This document shows, in pieces, positions 33,731 to 44,188 of a stretch of DNA of 64,000 bases. The stretch's first letter is position 1; the number at the start of each line of letters is the position of its first letter. The translations under genes and the position numbers were made by a program. Source of the DNA: Planctomycetota bacterium (GTDB lineage: Bacteria > Planctomycetota > GCA-002687715); NCBI GenBank assembly GCA_009691765.1, contig SIAO01000009.1, forward strand, positions 40,431-104,430. The letters run 5' to 3'. The notes beneath the pieces were generated by a model that saw only the letters and a list, made by a program, of their open reading frames with translations, had not been told where the DNA came from and did no database searches.

Positions 33731-35212
33731 TCAGTGCCCCACGGAGGTCCGTGCTCCATGTTGCTCGCGTTCGCCTTCGAGGTTCTGCAAGCGTTCCACG
33801 CTCATGTCGCCCGTGGGGTAGTCGCCAGTGAAACAAGCATTACAAAAGCCGTCGAGCTTCGGGTTCCCGGCGCGCACGGCCGTGTTCATCGCCTCGCGTT
33901 CCAAATACACCACGCGGTCGGCTCCGAGGAATCTGGCAATCTCTTCGTGAGTGCGGTCGGTGGCGACGAATTCGCGCTTGCTCGCCATGTCGATGCCGTA
34001 GGGGCAAGGCGCAATCAGTGGCGGACTGGTGACGGCGAAAGACACTTCGCGAGCTCCGGCATCGCGCGCCATCGCCACGATGCGTCGCGAGGTGGTGCCG
34101 CGCACGATGGAATCGTCCAGCAGCAGCACATGTTTGCCTTCAAACTCGAGTTTGATGGGGTTGAGCTTGCGGCGCACCGACAAATTGCGCGCCTGCTGGT
34201 TGGGCATGATAAACGTGCGACCGATATAGCGGTTCTTCACAAAGCCGTCACGGTAGGGCACGCCAATCGCATCTGCGAATGCAATCGCAGCGTCGCGAGC
34301 AGAATCGGGAATAGGGATGACGACATCGGGGCCTGGGTGCGCGCCAGCCATCCACTGCACGGCCAACGCCTCGCCGAAACGACGCCGTGCTTTGTACACC
34401 GAGACATCGTCCAAGAAAGAATCGGGCCGCGCAAAATAGACGTATTCAAAGATGCAAGGCCGATGCGCGCGCTCGGTGACGCGGCGCTGGTGCAACGCGC
34501 GATGCCGATCAATAAACACGGCCTCCCCAGCACCGATCTCGCGAGTGCGCTGATAACCATTCACATCCAGCACCACGGATTCTGAAGCGCACATCCACGA
34601 GCGACCGCCTGCGACTTCTTTCTCGCCCCACACCATGGGCTTGATGCCAAAGGGGTCACGGAACGCCACCATGCCTTCGTCCGCAATCGTGGCCACTACG
34701 GAATAGGCGCCGCGCACCTTTTCGTGCACCACGGCCACCGCAGCGAACACATCGTCTGCCGTGATGCGGTCGCTGACGCGCAAGCGCCGCGCCAAAGCGT
34801 CTTGGAACACCCACAAGATCAATTCCACATCGCAGGTGGAATTCAAGCGCGTGCCGCGATTCAGAAAACGGTCCTGCGTCAGCTCAACGTAATTGGTGAC
34901 ATTGCCGTTGTGGGCCATGGCCACGCCCAACGGATAAGTGTGATGGAACGGCTGAGCATCTTCGCTGCTGCCGCCGCCCACGGTGGGATAGCGCACGTGC
35001 CCAACCCCGAGATTGCCGCGCAACATCTGCATGGCAGCGTTGTCAAAGACATCGGCCACCAAACCGGCTCCTTTGCGCACATGGAAGGCGTTCGTAAAGG
35101 TCGTGATCCCCGCGGCGTCTTGGCCACGGTGCTGCACCGCGAGGAGGCCTTCGTAGATCTCCGGCGCCACATCACTGCCTTCAGGCCCGAAGATGCCAAC
35201 AAATCCGCACAT
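33731..35212 (-). CDS. purF: Amidophosphoribosyltransferase
   Basis: Catalyses the first committed step of purine synthesis: PRPP plus glutamine gives phosphoribosylamine. The start M-C-G-F-V-G-I-F-G leaves the catalytic Cys2 at the N-terminus of the glutaminase domain, and there is no propeptide. Q-H-R-G-Q-D-A-A-G and H-N-G-N-V-T-N-Y are glutaminase motifs. The PRPP-binding loop is V-L-L-L-D-D-S-I-V-R-G-T-T (about residues 362-374). Length is 493. The late Cys residues (C-P-Y-G-I-D-M and C-N-A-C-F) could carry the Fe-S cluster seen in Bacillus-type enzymes. xth follows directly. Confidence 0.96.
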   Translation of the reverse strand: MCGFVGIFGPEGSDVAPEIYEGLLAVQHRGQDAAGITTFTNAFHVRKGAGLVADVFDNAAMQMLRGNLGVGHVRYPTVGGGSSEDAQPFHHTYPLGVAMAHNGNVTNYVELTQDRFLNRGTRLNSTCDVELILWVFQDALARRLRVSDRITADDVFAAVAVVHEKVRGAYSVVATIADEGMVAFRDPFGIKPMVWGEKEVAGGRSWMCASESVVLDVNGYQRTREIGAGEAVFIDRHRALHQRRVTERAHRPCIFEYVYFARPDSFLDDVSVYKARRRFGEALAVQWMAGAHPGPDVVIPIPDSARDAAIAFADAIGVPYRDGFVKNRYIGRTFIMPNQQARNLSVRRKLNPIKLEFEGKHVLLLDDSIVRGTTSRRIVAMARDAGAREVSFAVTSPPLIAPCPYGIDMASKREFVATDRTHEEIARFLGADRVVYLEREAMNTAVRAGNPKLDGFCNACFTGDYPTGDMSVERLQNLEGEREQHGARTSVGH

Positions 35213-35453
35213 ATGCCCCCGATCGCGGCCTTGGGCAAGGCTGCGGCATCAAGCGTAGGCGCGGGGCTTCCTTGTCTCAAGCGGGCACACTCTGGCGGAG
35301 CGATTGTGAGTGCCCGAGCGTGCCAGTTTGCAAACTGACACTGCCACATGCTGGCCGACCCCGTATGCTGTGTGTAGGTGTCTTCGGCAACACTGGTGTC
35401 TTGCGCCTCCCGGCGCGAACACTCATTCAAACGAATCGAACGGAAAGCCCGCC

Positions 35454-38414
35454 ATGCGCTCTATCACGATTGTGCTTGTACTGCTCGCAGGACTCGGCGC
35501 CGCTTGGTGGCTGCTCGCTGGAAACGACAACGAGCTCCACGAGTCGCACGGCATCGCAGCATCGGTTGAGAGCGATGCAAAGGCGAGCGCCACCGACGCT
35601 GCCTTGAGCGTGCAACAACCCACGGCGATCCCCGCGGTCGCGTACGACGGACGCGACGATGTCATGCCCGAAGAAGCCGCACCCAGCATCAACGGCGTGG
35701 AGGTGCGCGGGAAGCTCGTTGACGCTGACGGCAAACCCCTTGGTGGCGAGAAGATCATGCTCACCAGGCGATGCGAACTCTATGAGCGCATCGCGACGGA
35801 ACAACGCGAGACAACTACCAACACTGATGGCTTGTTCAGCCTGAAGGGCATTCCCGTGGGCGCCGTCGCCAGTGTGCGCGCATCCCCCATGGCTGCTCAG
35901 GATGTGACGAGCGAAGAATTCGCCGTGCCTGCGAAGGGCTTGGATGTGGGGGTGCTCAAAGCGCCACGAGGTGAGAGCGTCAACGGTTTTGTCCGCACTC
36001 CCGGAGGACTCGGTGTTGCCGGCCTGCGCGTCGTGGCGTCTCCGAAAGCTGAAACGGGCTTCCCGGTAGATGCAATCATCGTTACGGGCGGCGCGCTCGC
36101 TGGACAGCGCGCAGCTATGAGCAACGCCGACGGTGCGTTCCGCATTCAAGGCTTGAAACGCGGCACGGTGCAATTGCGCACACGCGAAGTCGGCGCCTTG
36201 GCTGAAGCGCAATGCGAGACAGAAGCCGGGCCTTCGCAAGAACCCGTCACCCTAGTGTTGCCCGCGGGCGGCGAGATCCGTGGCATCGTCACAGACAACT
36301 CAGGGCAGCCCTTGGCCGACGCACAAGTGATGCTCAGGTCGGGGCTGCGCAATGCGACCGAATCCGTCATTGGATTCGAGTTCGACAGAAGTTGGGGTGC
36401 TGGTTCCAAAGGGCGATGCACGACGGATGCTCAAGGAAAGTTTGTGGTCCGAGCTTTCAACACGGGCATGAAGCCACGAGCCCGCGTGAGCAAACCCGGG
36501 TTTGTCACAACCGAACAAGATCTGGAAGGCAATGACTGCACCATTCGGCTTAAGCGTACAGGCGTGCTGTACGGAACCGTCAAGGACGCAAGCGACACGG
36601 CGCCACTGACCGATCTCAAGGTCGCTCACCGTGAAACGCAATGGGTGCGCTCCTCGCAAGGCAGCCCGCGCGTGCTCTATGGCAAAGAAGCCGCTGCAAC
36701 AGCAGGGATTCCTGAATGCGACGGGTTGTATGCGCTCGTCGATGTGCAACCGAGCAAGTTCTCACTGCGCGCCAATGCCAGCGGTCATGTCGGCATCCTG
36801 TATGAAAACATGACCATGGAAGCCGAAGGCTTGCAGCGTCAAGACATCGTGCTCGATCGCGCCGCTGTCATTGAAGGTGTCGTGCTGGATCCGTTCGGAC
36901 AACCATCGCCCGGAGCAGAAGTCACTGCGGACAACCGTGTGATGGAACAGAGCATCGAAATGAGCGGCAACACGAGGATCGCGTCGCAATTGAGTGGCGA
37001 AAAGCCGGAAATGAAAGTTAGCAACGAGAAACAGTTCCGGCACACGCAGAGCGATGCTGCGGGGCAATTCCGCTTCGAAGGGCTCTGCGACGGCAATTAC
37101 AAATTGCAGGCAAGCCACGGTGAGCACGCATCTACTCCTCTGTTCGAAGTGCGCGTTGAGAAGGCCACCAATCCACCTTCCGTGAAACTGCAATTAGCAG
37201 TAGGAGGGACCATTGAAGGCATCGCGTTGGACGCAGACGGCCGAGGCCAACAATTCGTCACCGTGAGTCTCGCTGTGCATGTTGAGAAACAACCCGGAGT
37301 GTTTATGCATCGCAGCGGAAAATCCGGCAACCGCGAGACTTTGTGCGACAAGGAAGGGCGATTTCGCATGAGCGGGCTGCCACCCGGCACGTGGGATGTA
37401 TCTCTTGCGCCGAACGGCCAGCAGCACACGCGTTTCGTGTTCGGAGGCATTGATCCGCAAGGCGTCACAGTCACCTGTGATGTGCGCGAAGGCGAAGTCA
37501 CCAAAGTGGAATTACGCGAAGCCGCACTCGGCAGCGTCGAAGGCGTGGTGCGCTGCGCAGGCAAGCCTGTTCCCGATGTGAAGATGGAATTGAATCGCAA
37601 GCGCGAAGGCGAAAATGAGGAGAGTCATTTCATCGGCTTCCTAGGATTCGGGGGCGAACAAGTCAAGACAGATTCCGAAGGGCGTTTCCGGTTCGACAAG
37701 CGCAAAGCTGGCAATTACGAAGTTGTGGCATGGCCCACAGGCGCTGCAGAATCCGTGAGTCAGGAAGTGGTCGTGGCGGAACGCGGTACGGCGCGCGCAG
37801 AATTGGACTTGCCCGGGGCTGCGATTCAGGGACGTGTCGTGTCTAAGTCAACACGCATGCCTATTGCAGGCGTGGTCGTGAAATCCCAATTGCAGCGGCC
37901 TGAACACGAATCGCCAAGAGAAAGTTCGTCGATGGTGTTCGCCATCAGCACCCGCTCCGAGGATGGAGATGCCATGATGCTGAGCTTCGGAGGCGCAGAA
38001 TCCGTGCGCACCGACAGCGATGGAAACTTCATGGTGCGCTTCCTGAAGCCCGGCAAGTACACCCTGAACTTCGAAGGCGCTGGCATTATTGAGGGAAAGC
38101 TGAAAGACATCGACGTCGCCCCAGAAGCACTGCGCAGCGGCGTGATGTATGAAGCTGAACAAGGCGCCTCCCTCGTCGTGAAGCTGTCCGGCTCAAAGGC
38201 TGCTGCGCTCGACTTGGTTCAAGTTGTTGCCACGCACATTCAATCAGGAACAGCCCACACTGAGCATATTGGCGGACGGGCCAAGATAACCTTCCGAGCC
38301 CTACAACCCGGCCGCTACAAAGTGACCATTAGCGATCCGGAGAATGGCGGGGAATCATCGAAAGAAATCGAGGTTTCCCTCGGCCGCGAAACCGTGCTCG
38401 ATATGGAGCTCTGA
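35454..38414 (+). CDS. Large exported carboxypeptidase-regulatory-like repeat protein
   Basis: A 986-residue protein with an N-terminal hydrophobic segment (MRSITIVLVLLAGLGAAWWLLAG) acting as a signal or anchor, then about eight to nine beta-sandwich modules. Module starts repeat the pattern V-x-G-x-V-x-x-x-x-G-x-P-L/V-x-x-A-x-V, for example V-R-G-K-L-V-D-A-D-G-K-P, I-R-G-I-V-T-D-N-S-G-Q-P, I-E-G-V-V-L-D-P-F-G-Q-P and V-E-G-V-V-R-C-A-G-K-P, each with a D-x-x-G-x-F-x-x turn. No enzyme domain is seen. ATG 35454 is chosen because upstream codons do not form a signal sequence. The likely role is a surface adhesin or structural protein, related to 294-1868. Confidence 0.82.
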   Translation: MRSITIVLVLLAGLGAAWWLLAGNDNELHESHGIAASVESDAKASATDAALSVQQPTAIPAVAYDGRDDVMPEEAAPSINGVEVRGKLVDADGKPLGGEKIMLTRRCELYERIATEQRETTTNTDGLFSLKGIPVGAVASVRASPMAAQDVTSEEFAVPAKGLDVGVLKAPRGESVNGFVRTPGGLGVAGLRVVASPKAETGFPVDAIIVTGGALAGQRAAMSNADGAFRIQGLKRGTVQLRTREVGALAEAQCETEAGPSQEPVTLVLPAGGEIRGIVTDNSGQPLADAQVMLRSGLRNATESVIGFEFDRSWGAGSKGRCTTDAQGKFVVRAFNTGMKPRARVSKPGFVTTEQDLEGNDCTIRLKRTGVLYGTVKDASDTAPLTDLKVAHRETQWVRSSQGSPRVLYGKEAAATAGIPECDGLYALVDVQPSKFSLRANASGHVGILYENMTMEAEGLQRQDIVLDRAAVIEGVVLDPFGQPSPGAEVTADNRVMEQSIEMSGNTRIASQLSGEKPEMKVSNEKQFRHTQSDAAGQFRFEGLCDGNYKLQASHGEHASTPLFEVRVEKATNPPSVKLQLAVGGTIEGIALDADGRGQQFVTVSLAVHVEKQPGVFMHRSGKSGNRETLCDKEGRFRMSGLPPGTWDVSLAPNGQQHTRFVFGGIDPQGVTVTCDVREGEVTKVELREAALGSVEGVVRCAGKPVPDVKMELNRKREGENEESHFIGFLGFGGEQVKTDSEGRFRFDKRKAGNYEVVAWPTGAAESVSQEVVVAERGTARAELDLPGAAIQGRVVSKSTRMPIAGVVVKSQLQRPEHESPRESSSMVFAISTRSEDGDAMMLSFGGAESVRTDSDGNFMVRFLKPGKYTLNFEGAGIIEGKLKDIDVAPEALRSGVMYEAEQGASLVVKLSGSKAAALDLVQVVATHIQSGTAHTEHIGGRAKITFRALQPGRYKVTISDPENGGESSKEIEVSLGRETVLDMEL

Positions 38415-38456
38415 GCGCATCCCACCCACGGGCATCAATCGCTCGCGGCATTCCCA

Positions 38457-38609
38457 CCTCAGCGCGACTTCGCCTGCATCGCGAATTCTCAGGATTTGTG
38501 CGACCAGAGGCCTGACGGGGACTGGGACTTCGATGGTGACGGAGACACCGACTTGATCATCGGCGTTGGTCCACCGACGCAGGGCAATGCGGGTTTTATG
38601 TCGGAATGA
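38457..38609 (+). pseudogene. FG-GAP/VCBS-type repeat relic
   Basis: A 50-codon stretch without a start codon contains D-W-D-F-D-G-D-G-D-T-D-L-I-I-G-V-G, the calcium-loop core of an FG-GAP/VCBS repeat, and ends at a stop. FG-GAP repeats normally occur many times in large secreted proteins, so this looks like the debris of one. It follows the large repeat protein by 42 bases in a different frame. Confidence 0.5.
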
Positions 38610-38710
38610 CAGGCGCGTTGCCGGGCAGTGTCACTCGCGGCCTCACACGCAGCCAAAGGCGCACCATTATTCTGCAATAGTTGCGCGGTAGCGGCGCAGT
38701 GTGATCGGGT

Positions 38711-40453
38711 TCAGCCGAGGCGTTGCTGCAAAGCGGCAACCTGCGCGTGCATGGCGGCGGGCATGTGAGCGGCGTAGGTGTTGAAATAGGCGCCAACGTC
38801 TTTGGCTTCTTGGCGCCACAGGTTGGTGTCGATGGAAAGCAGTTCGTTGAGGGCGCTGGCATTTACGCCACTGCCATCGAGGTTGAGCGCATCGGCCTTG
38901 GGCACCCAACCAATTGGAGTGCGTTCGGCTTCGCCCTTGCCCGCCACGCGTTGCAGGACCCAGTCCAGCACGCGCATGTTTTCACCAAAGCCCGGCCAGA
39001 GGAACTTGCCGTCGCTCCCCGTGCGGAACCAGTTCACATGGAAGACCGCTGGCGGATGGCTGACAGATTTGCCCATCTTCAGCCAATGGCCGAAATAGTC
39101 GCCGAAGTTGTATCCACAGAATGGAAGCATCGCCATCGGATCACGACGCACCACACCCACAGCGCCGGTGGCCGCTGCGGTGGTTTCGGAAGCCATCGAA
39201 GCCCCCACAAAAGTGCCGTGCTCCCAATCAAATGATTGATAGACCAGCGGCGCGGTCTTGGCGCGGCGTCCACCAAAGATGATCGCGCTAATAGGCACGC
39301 CCATCGGATCGTTGAACTTAGGCGAGAGCATGCTGCAATTCACAGCGGGCACGGTGAAACGGCTATTCGGGTGCGCGGCCTTCGTGCCAGATGCTGGTGT
39401 CCATGCCTTGCCGGCCCAATCGGTCGCGTGCGCTGGTGGCGGGCCATCCATGCCTTCCCACCACGGGCACTTGTCTTCCGAAAGCGCTGTATTGGTGAAT
39501 ATGGAGTTCTTGTGCACCATCGACATTGCGTTGGAGTTGGTCTTGTGGCTGGTGCCCGGTGCAACACCGAAGAAGCCGCCTTCAGGATTGATGGCCCACA
39601 AGCGGCCATCAGGGCCCGGGCGCATCCAGCAAATGTCGTCGCCAACACACCACGCCTTCCAGCCCTTGAACGCCGCTGGCGGTTGCAGCATGGCCAGATT
39701 GGTCTTGCCGCACGCGCTCGGGAACGCCGCAGCGACATAGATGGTTTCGCCCTGCGGTGATTCGAGGCCAAGAATGAGCATGTGCTCGGCCATCCACATT
39801 TCGTCGCGACCTTGCACCGAAGCAATGCGCAACGCGAAGCACTTCTTACCGAGCAGCGCGTTGCCGCCGTAACCGGAACCGAAGCTCCAGATTTCGCGCG
39901 TCTCAGGGAAATGCGCAATCATGCGAGTTTCAGGATCGAGCTGACCCAAACTGTGCAAGCCGCGGCAGAAGTCGCTGGAGCTGCCCAACTGATCCAGTGC
40001 AGGTTGCCCCATGCGCGCCATGATGCGCATGTTCACCACCACATAGGCGCTATCAGTGATCTCGATGCCTATCTTCGAAAGCGGCGAACCGAGAGGGCCC
40101 ATGCAGTAAGGCACGACATACATGGTGCGGCCCTTCATGCAGCCGCTGAACAACTTCTGCAGATGCGCGCGCGCTTCCACAGGGTTCATCCAGTTGTTGT
40201 TCGGGCCCGCGTCTTCCTGCTTCTCGGGACAGATGTAGGTGCAATGTTCGGTGCGCGCCACGTCGCTCGGATGCGAGCGCGACCAGAACCCACCGGGAAA
40301 CTTGTCGGCGTTCAATGGCGTGAAAGTGCCAGCGGCCACGAGCTCTGCGCAGAGGCGGGTGTTCTCCGCTTCGGAACCATCGCACCACACCACAGATTGC
40401 GGCGCGGTGAGCGTCGCGACTTCTTCCACCCAAGATTTCAAAACAGGATTCAT
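38711..40453 (-). CDS. pckG: Phosphoenolpyruvate carboxykinase (GTP)
   Basis: Converts oxaloacetate and GTP to PEP, the entry to gluconeogenesis. The 580-residue length and motifs fit the GTP-type enzyme: the P-loop with reactive Cys [10 protein letters not shown], the metal region [15 protein letters not shown], and the guanine-site [11 protein letters not shown] 40453 follows AAAGG at a good distance and starts MNPVLKSWV. The frame is open further upstream only by chance. Together with acs it supports growth on acetate or fatty acids. The 14-bp repeat lies in its divergent promoter region. Confidence 0.96.
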   Translation of the reverse strand: MNPVLKSWVEEVATLTAPQSVVWCDGSEAENTRLCAELVAAGTFTPLNADKFPGGFWSRSHPSDVARTEHCTYICPEKQEDAGPNNNWMNPVEARAHLQKLFSGCMKGRTMYVVPYCMGPLGSPLSKIGIEITDSAYVVVNMRIMARMGQPALDQLGSSSDFCRGLHSLGQLDPETRMIAHFPETREIWSFGSGYGGNALLGKKCFALRIASVQGRDEMWMAEHMLILGLESPQGETIYVAAAFPSACGKTNLAMLQPPAAFKGWKAWCVGDDICWMRPGPDGRLWAINPEGGFFGVAPGTSHKTNSNAMSMVHKNSIFTNTALSEDKCPWWEGMDGPPPAHATDWAGKAWTPASGTKAAHPNSRFTVPAVNCSMLSPKFNDPMGVPISAIIFGGRRAKTAPLVYQSFDWEHGTFVGASMASETTAAATGAVGVVRRDPMAMLPFCGYNFGDYFGHWLKMGKSVSHPPAVFHVNWFRTGSDGKFLWPGFGENMRVLDWVLQRVAGKGEAERTPIGWVPKADALNLDGSGVNASALNELLSIDTNLWRQEAKDVGAYFNTYAAHMPAAMHAQVAALQQRLG

Positions 40454-40543
40454 GGCAATACCTTTCAGCACACAGGTTGTGGTCCGTGAGATTGTCCTAA
40501 CACTCCCCCACGCGCCCAACCGCGACAAATCGGCGCGCCTCGG

Positions 40544-40697
40544 CCACCGCCTTACCGCCACCGCCTTACCGCCACCGCCTTACCGCCACCGCCTTACCGC
40601 CACCGCCTTGCCGCCACCGCCTTGCCGCCACCGCCTTGCCGCCACCGCCTTGCCGCCACCGCCTTGCCGCCAAGGACTTACCGCCAAGGACTTGCCG
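40544..40697. repeat. 14-bp tandem repeat, 11 units
   Basis: Eleven head-to-tail 14-base units without gaps. Units 1-4 are CCACCGCCTTACCG, units 5-9 are CCACCGCCTTGCCG (A to G change), and the last two are CCAAGGACTTACCG and CCAAGGACTTGCCG. The 14-base period is not a multiple of three, so copy-number changes would shift any frame. It fills most of the 275-base gap between the divergent pckG and the giant dehydrogenase gene. It is not a CRISPR: there are no spacers. Confidence 0.95.
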
Positions 40698-40728
40698 CAA
40701 GTCCGCCAAGCGGGTGAACTTGCAAGGG

Positions 40729-43700
40729 ATGCGCAATCTCACTGGTGCACTTGTCTTCTTGATGCTGCAGAGCTTGTGCTTGCCCCAGCTTGCAGCACAG
40801 GTCCCGCCCGACACACAGTGGATCTGGATTGCGAAGGCGGCGCCTGCGCTCGTGCCGCCCAACGGCATCGCCTGGTTTCAAGTGAGCTTTCACGTGTCTG
40901 CGGACACGCAACCCACTCGTCTCGGCGTAGCCGCCGACAACCACGCTTTGGTGTGGGTCAACGGCAAGCATGTTTTGCGCACCGACGACTGGAGCCAGTC
41001 CGAAATCGTGGACATCAGCGCGCAGGTGCGCGTCGGCAGCAACTTGCTGTGCATCCAAGGTCGTAATGACTCTGGGCCCGCGGGCTTGTTGTTCTTCGTG
41101 CAACAAGGCGCGCAAGTCTTGCTGCGCAGCAACAACGCAACGCGGTGTTTCTCCACTGAACCCACAGGCTGGCCCAACGTTGCTTCCGACGCGGGCCAAC
41201 CCGCAGCGCTGCTCGGAATGCACGGAGCCGCTCCATGGGGCTCGCTGCAATTCAGCGCCAGCAGAACCTTGTTGCCTGCCGACGGATTCGAAGTCACACA
41301 GGTGGCCGAAGCGCTTGGATCGCTGATCGCATTGGCTATCGACAACGACGGCGCACCCGTGGTTTCTGTCGAGAGCGGCGGTCTACTGAAACTCGTTGAC
41401 AGCGATGGCGACGGCTACTACGAAGCGTCCACAAACTTCTGTAGCGAGCTCCGCGTGGTTCAAGGCATTGCGTTCCTCAGCGACGGTTGCGCGTGGGCCA
41501 CAGGCATCGGAGCAGCGGGCCCTGGGCTCTACAAGTTGCCGCCCGCGAATGGACCACGCAGCGCAATTCTTGTCGCACCGGTCAGTGGTGACATGGGCGA
41601 GCACGGTGCACACGCGGTGGTGCCCACTGCGGATGGGCGCCTATATCTGATCCTCGGTAATCACGTGCAGTATGCGGGTCCGCTCGCTGCTGACTCTCCT
41701 TGCGACACGGTCTACGAAGGACATTCCGTCGCGCGCATTCTCGATCCGAACGGCCACGCGACGCATGTGCGTGCGCCAGGCGGCACGGTCATCACCTTCG
41801 ACCCAGCAAGCGGCCGTGCCGAGCGCCACTCATGCGGCTACCGCAACGCTTATGACGCCGCCGTCGCGCCAGACGGCTCGCTGTTTGTGTTCGACTCCGA
41901 CATGGAGTGGGACATTGGCATGCCTTGGTATCGCCCAGTGCGCTTGCTGCATGCAGTGCCCGGCGGCGATTACGGCTGGCGCACAGGCAGCGCGAAATCG
42001 CCTGCGTGGCACGCCGACACCTTGCCGCCCAGCGCAGAAGTCGGGCGCGGTTCGCCAACGGGTGTGTGCTGGTGCGATTCAGAACTTTTCCCGACCGCGT
42101 GGCGCCGTACGTTGCTTGCTGCGGACTGGTCGCAAGGCCGCGTGCTTGCTTTCAACCTGACGCCGGACGGCACCACATGGAAAGCGACTGCAAGAACGCT
42201 GCTCTCAGGACGCCCACTGCCCGTGAGCGACATGGCCTTTGATCGCGAAGGTGGTTTGCTGTTGGCTCTCGGTGGCCGCGGCACACGCGGCGGCTTGCTG
42301 CGTCTGCGCGGCATCACTCCTGGGCCTTCGCCTGCTCCAAAACAGCGACAAGCGTTGCCGCACTACGACCAGCGCACATCCATGAGCACGCTCGTAGCAG
42401 CGCTGAGTCTTCCTGACCGCAACACGCGCTATGCAGCAGCACGCGAGCTTTCGCGACGCACTCCAGCCTCCGTCGCCGCGATCGCAGCAACACATCCATT
42501 ACCGAGTGTGCGCGCAGAACTTCTCGTGGCTTTGGCCCGCGGCGGCCTCGCACGCGGCGACGCGACAGTGCGCAAGAGTGTGCCGCACGCTCTGCACTTG
42601 ATGGGATCAGAACATTCGCGCTCGACACGCCTCGCAGCGGCGCGTGCGCTTCAATTGCTCTTGGATGCCGGCTGGAAAGAGCCTCTCGATGGCATGCCGC
42701 GCCCTGAACCAGAACCCATGGTCGGCGCGGACCTCGCCGCACTGTTCCCTTCAAAGGACGCTGCGCTCGACCGCGACCTCGCGCTGCTGCTCTCGCGCTG
42801 CGCTGGCCAAGACGCGCGCGCAGAACTCCTTCAAGCTCTCGCCACAGAAGCTTCTGCTGAAGAATCGTTGCATCTGCTCTATGCCTTGTCGGCAATCATG
42901 ACGGAGAGCGATGACGCAACTCTGCGCCCCGCGTTTGTGCGCATCGGAACGTTGCGCACGCGCCCGGGCGGCGCCAGCTACCAAGGGTTTCTTGATGCGA
43001 TGCAGCGACGCATGTTGCAGCAAGTTCCTGAAATGCAGCGCACGGAGTTGGCCGCGCTGGCGTCAGCACCTCGCAGCAACCCTCTTGTCTTGAGCGCTGG
43101 AGCCCCACGCCGCGAGAAATCACGAATAGCTGAGTATTTGCAACTCACCGATGCTTCCCCAGAACGCGACGCTCACGAAGGAGCGCGAGTGTTTGCACGC
43201 GCCTGCGCGGCGTGCCATCGCCGTGGTGAACTCGGCAATGCGGCGGGGCCCGACCTCAGCACCGTGGCGGCGCGCATGGGCCGCGACGACTTGCTCACGG
43301 CCATCATGGAGCCGTCGCGGCATGTCTCGGACCAATACCGCACCACGCAACTTTTCACCAAAGACCAACAGTTGCTGAGCGGGCTCGTGCTGCGCGATGA
43401 CGGCAACGCTGTGGAATTGCTCGACCGCGAAGGCGTGGTGCAACGCGTGCCCGCCCTGAACATCGAGGAACGCCGTTTCTCACCGCTCTCGGCGATGCCT
43501 GACGGATTGTTAGATGGACTCTCGCTCAGTGAAATCGCAGACTTGTTCGCCACCTTGCTCGGCGACCCTGTGGCGGCGCAAATCGCGCACGCGCCCTCTG
43601 CTTGGCAGGCGCTGCTGCCGAACGGACTCGAAGGCTGCAGCGGTGAACTCGCGCTCTGGAACTTCACCAACGGAACGCTGACAGGATCCGCGAGCGGCCT

Positions 43701-44124
43701 CACACAGAACAGTTTCTTGCTCGTCCCGGGCGAGCACCACAACTTCCTGCTCGAAGCAGAAGTTCACCTGCCCACCGGCAACAGCGGCATTCAATTCCGC
43801 TCTGCCTTCATGCCCAACGGCACCGTGCGCGGTTTCCAAGCGGACATGGGCGATCAATGGTGGGGCTCGCTCTATGAGGAACAAGGCCGCGGCGTTCTCC
43901 AGAAGGCGGATGCTTTGCTTTTCGGGCCAAGCCTGCAGCGTGACGGCTGGAATCACATGCTGATCGAAGCGCGAGGCACACGCGTGCGCATCGTTCTCAA
44001 TGGACTGGAAACCGTGGCCCTCGACGACCCCGCCAGCGATGGCGGCCGCATCGCATTCCAACTTCACCAAGGCCCTCCGATGAATGTGAGCTTCCGCAAT
44101 CTGCGCTTGCGCAAGTCGCCTTGA
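40729..44124 (+). CDS. PVC-type secreted dehydrogenase with HEAT repeats, cytochrome c and DUF1080-like domain
   Basis: An exported protein of 1131 residues. In order: signal peptide (MRNLTGALVFLMLQSLCLPQLAAQ), a beta-sandwich (about 30-150), a glucose/sorbosone dehydrogenase-like propeller (about 190-560, with D-S-D-G-D-G-Y and Y-R-N-A-Y-D), HEAT-like helices (about 590-800), a cytochrome c motif C-A-A-C-H near residue 826 with the Met-side segment, and a C-terminal DUF1080-like lectin-type domain (about 960-1131, G-N-S-G-I-Q-F-R-S). This architecture is characteristic of Planctomycetota and Verrucomicrobia, where it is linked to polysaccharide breakdown. ATG 40729 is the first start after the 14-bp repeat that gives a signal peptide. 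Confidence 0.88.
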   Translation: MRNLTGALVFLMLQSLCLPQLAAQVPPDTQWIWIAKAAPALVPPNGIAWFQVSFHVSADTQPTRLGVAADNHALVWVNGKHVLRTDDWSQSEIVDISAQVRVGSNLLCIQGRNDSGPAGLLFFVQQGAQVLLRSNNATRCFSTEPTGWPNVASDAGQPAALLGMHGAAPWGSLQFSASRTLLPADGFEVTQVAEALGSLIALAIDNDGAPVVSVESGGLLKLVDSDGDGYYEASTNFCSELRVVQGIAFLSDGCAWATGIGAAGPGLYKLPPANGPRSAILVAPVSGDMGEHGAHAVVPTADGRLYLILGNHVQYAGPLAADSPCDTVYEGHSVARILDPNGHATHVRAPGGTVITFDPASGRAERHSCGYRNAYDAAVAPDGSLFVFDSDMEWDIGMPWYRPVRLLHAVPGGDYGWRTGSAKSPAWHADTLPPSAEVGRGSPTGVCWCDSELFPTAWRRTLLAADWSQGRVLAFNLTPDGTTWKATARTLLSGRPLPVSDMAFDREGGLLLALGGRGTRGGLLRLRGITPGPSPAPKQRQALPHYDQRTSMSTLVAALSLPDRNTRYAAARELSRRTPASVAAIAATHPLPSVRAELLVALARGGLARGDATVRKSVPHALHLMGSEHSRSTRLAAARALQLLLDAGWKEPLDGMPRPEPEPMVGADLAALFPSKDAALDRDLALLLSRCAGQDARAELLQALATEASAEESLHLLYALSAIMTESDDATLRPAFVRIGTLRTRPGGASYQGFLDAMQRRMLQQVPEMQRTELAALASAPRSNPLVLSAGAPRREKSRIAEYLQLTDASPERDAHEGARVFARACAACHRRGELGNAAGPDLSTVAARMGRDDLLTAIMEPSRHVSDQYRTTQLFTKDQQLLSGLVLRDDGNAVELLDREGVVQRVPALNIEERRFSPLSAMPDGLLDGLSLSEIADLFATLLGDPVAAQIAHAPSAWQALLPNGLEGCSGELALWNFTNGTLTGSASGLTQNSFLLVPGEHHNFLLEAEVHLPTGNSGIQFRSAFMPNGTVRGFQADMGDQWWGSLYEEQGRGVLQKADALLFGPSLQRDGWNHMLIEARGTRVRIVLNGLETVALDDPASDGGRIAFQLHQGPPMNVSFRNLRLRKSP

Positions 44125-44188
44125 GGCTTTGGGAGCCGGCAAAAGCGCATGGCCTCTGCGTGTGCCTGCTTGTTACGCTCTCGGCCTC

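Noticed and set aside
40544..40697. CRISPR array
   Set aside because: The 14-bp units are directly adjacent without spacers and there are no cas genes.
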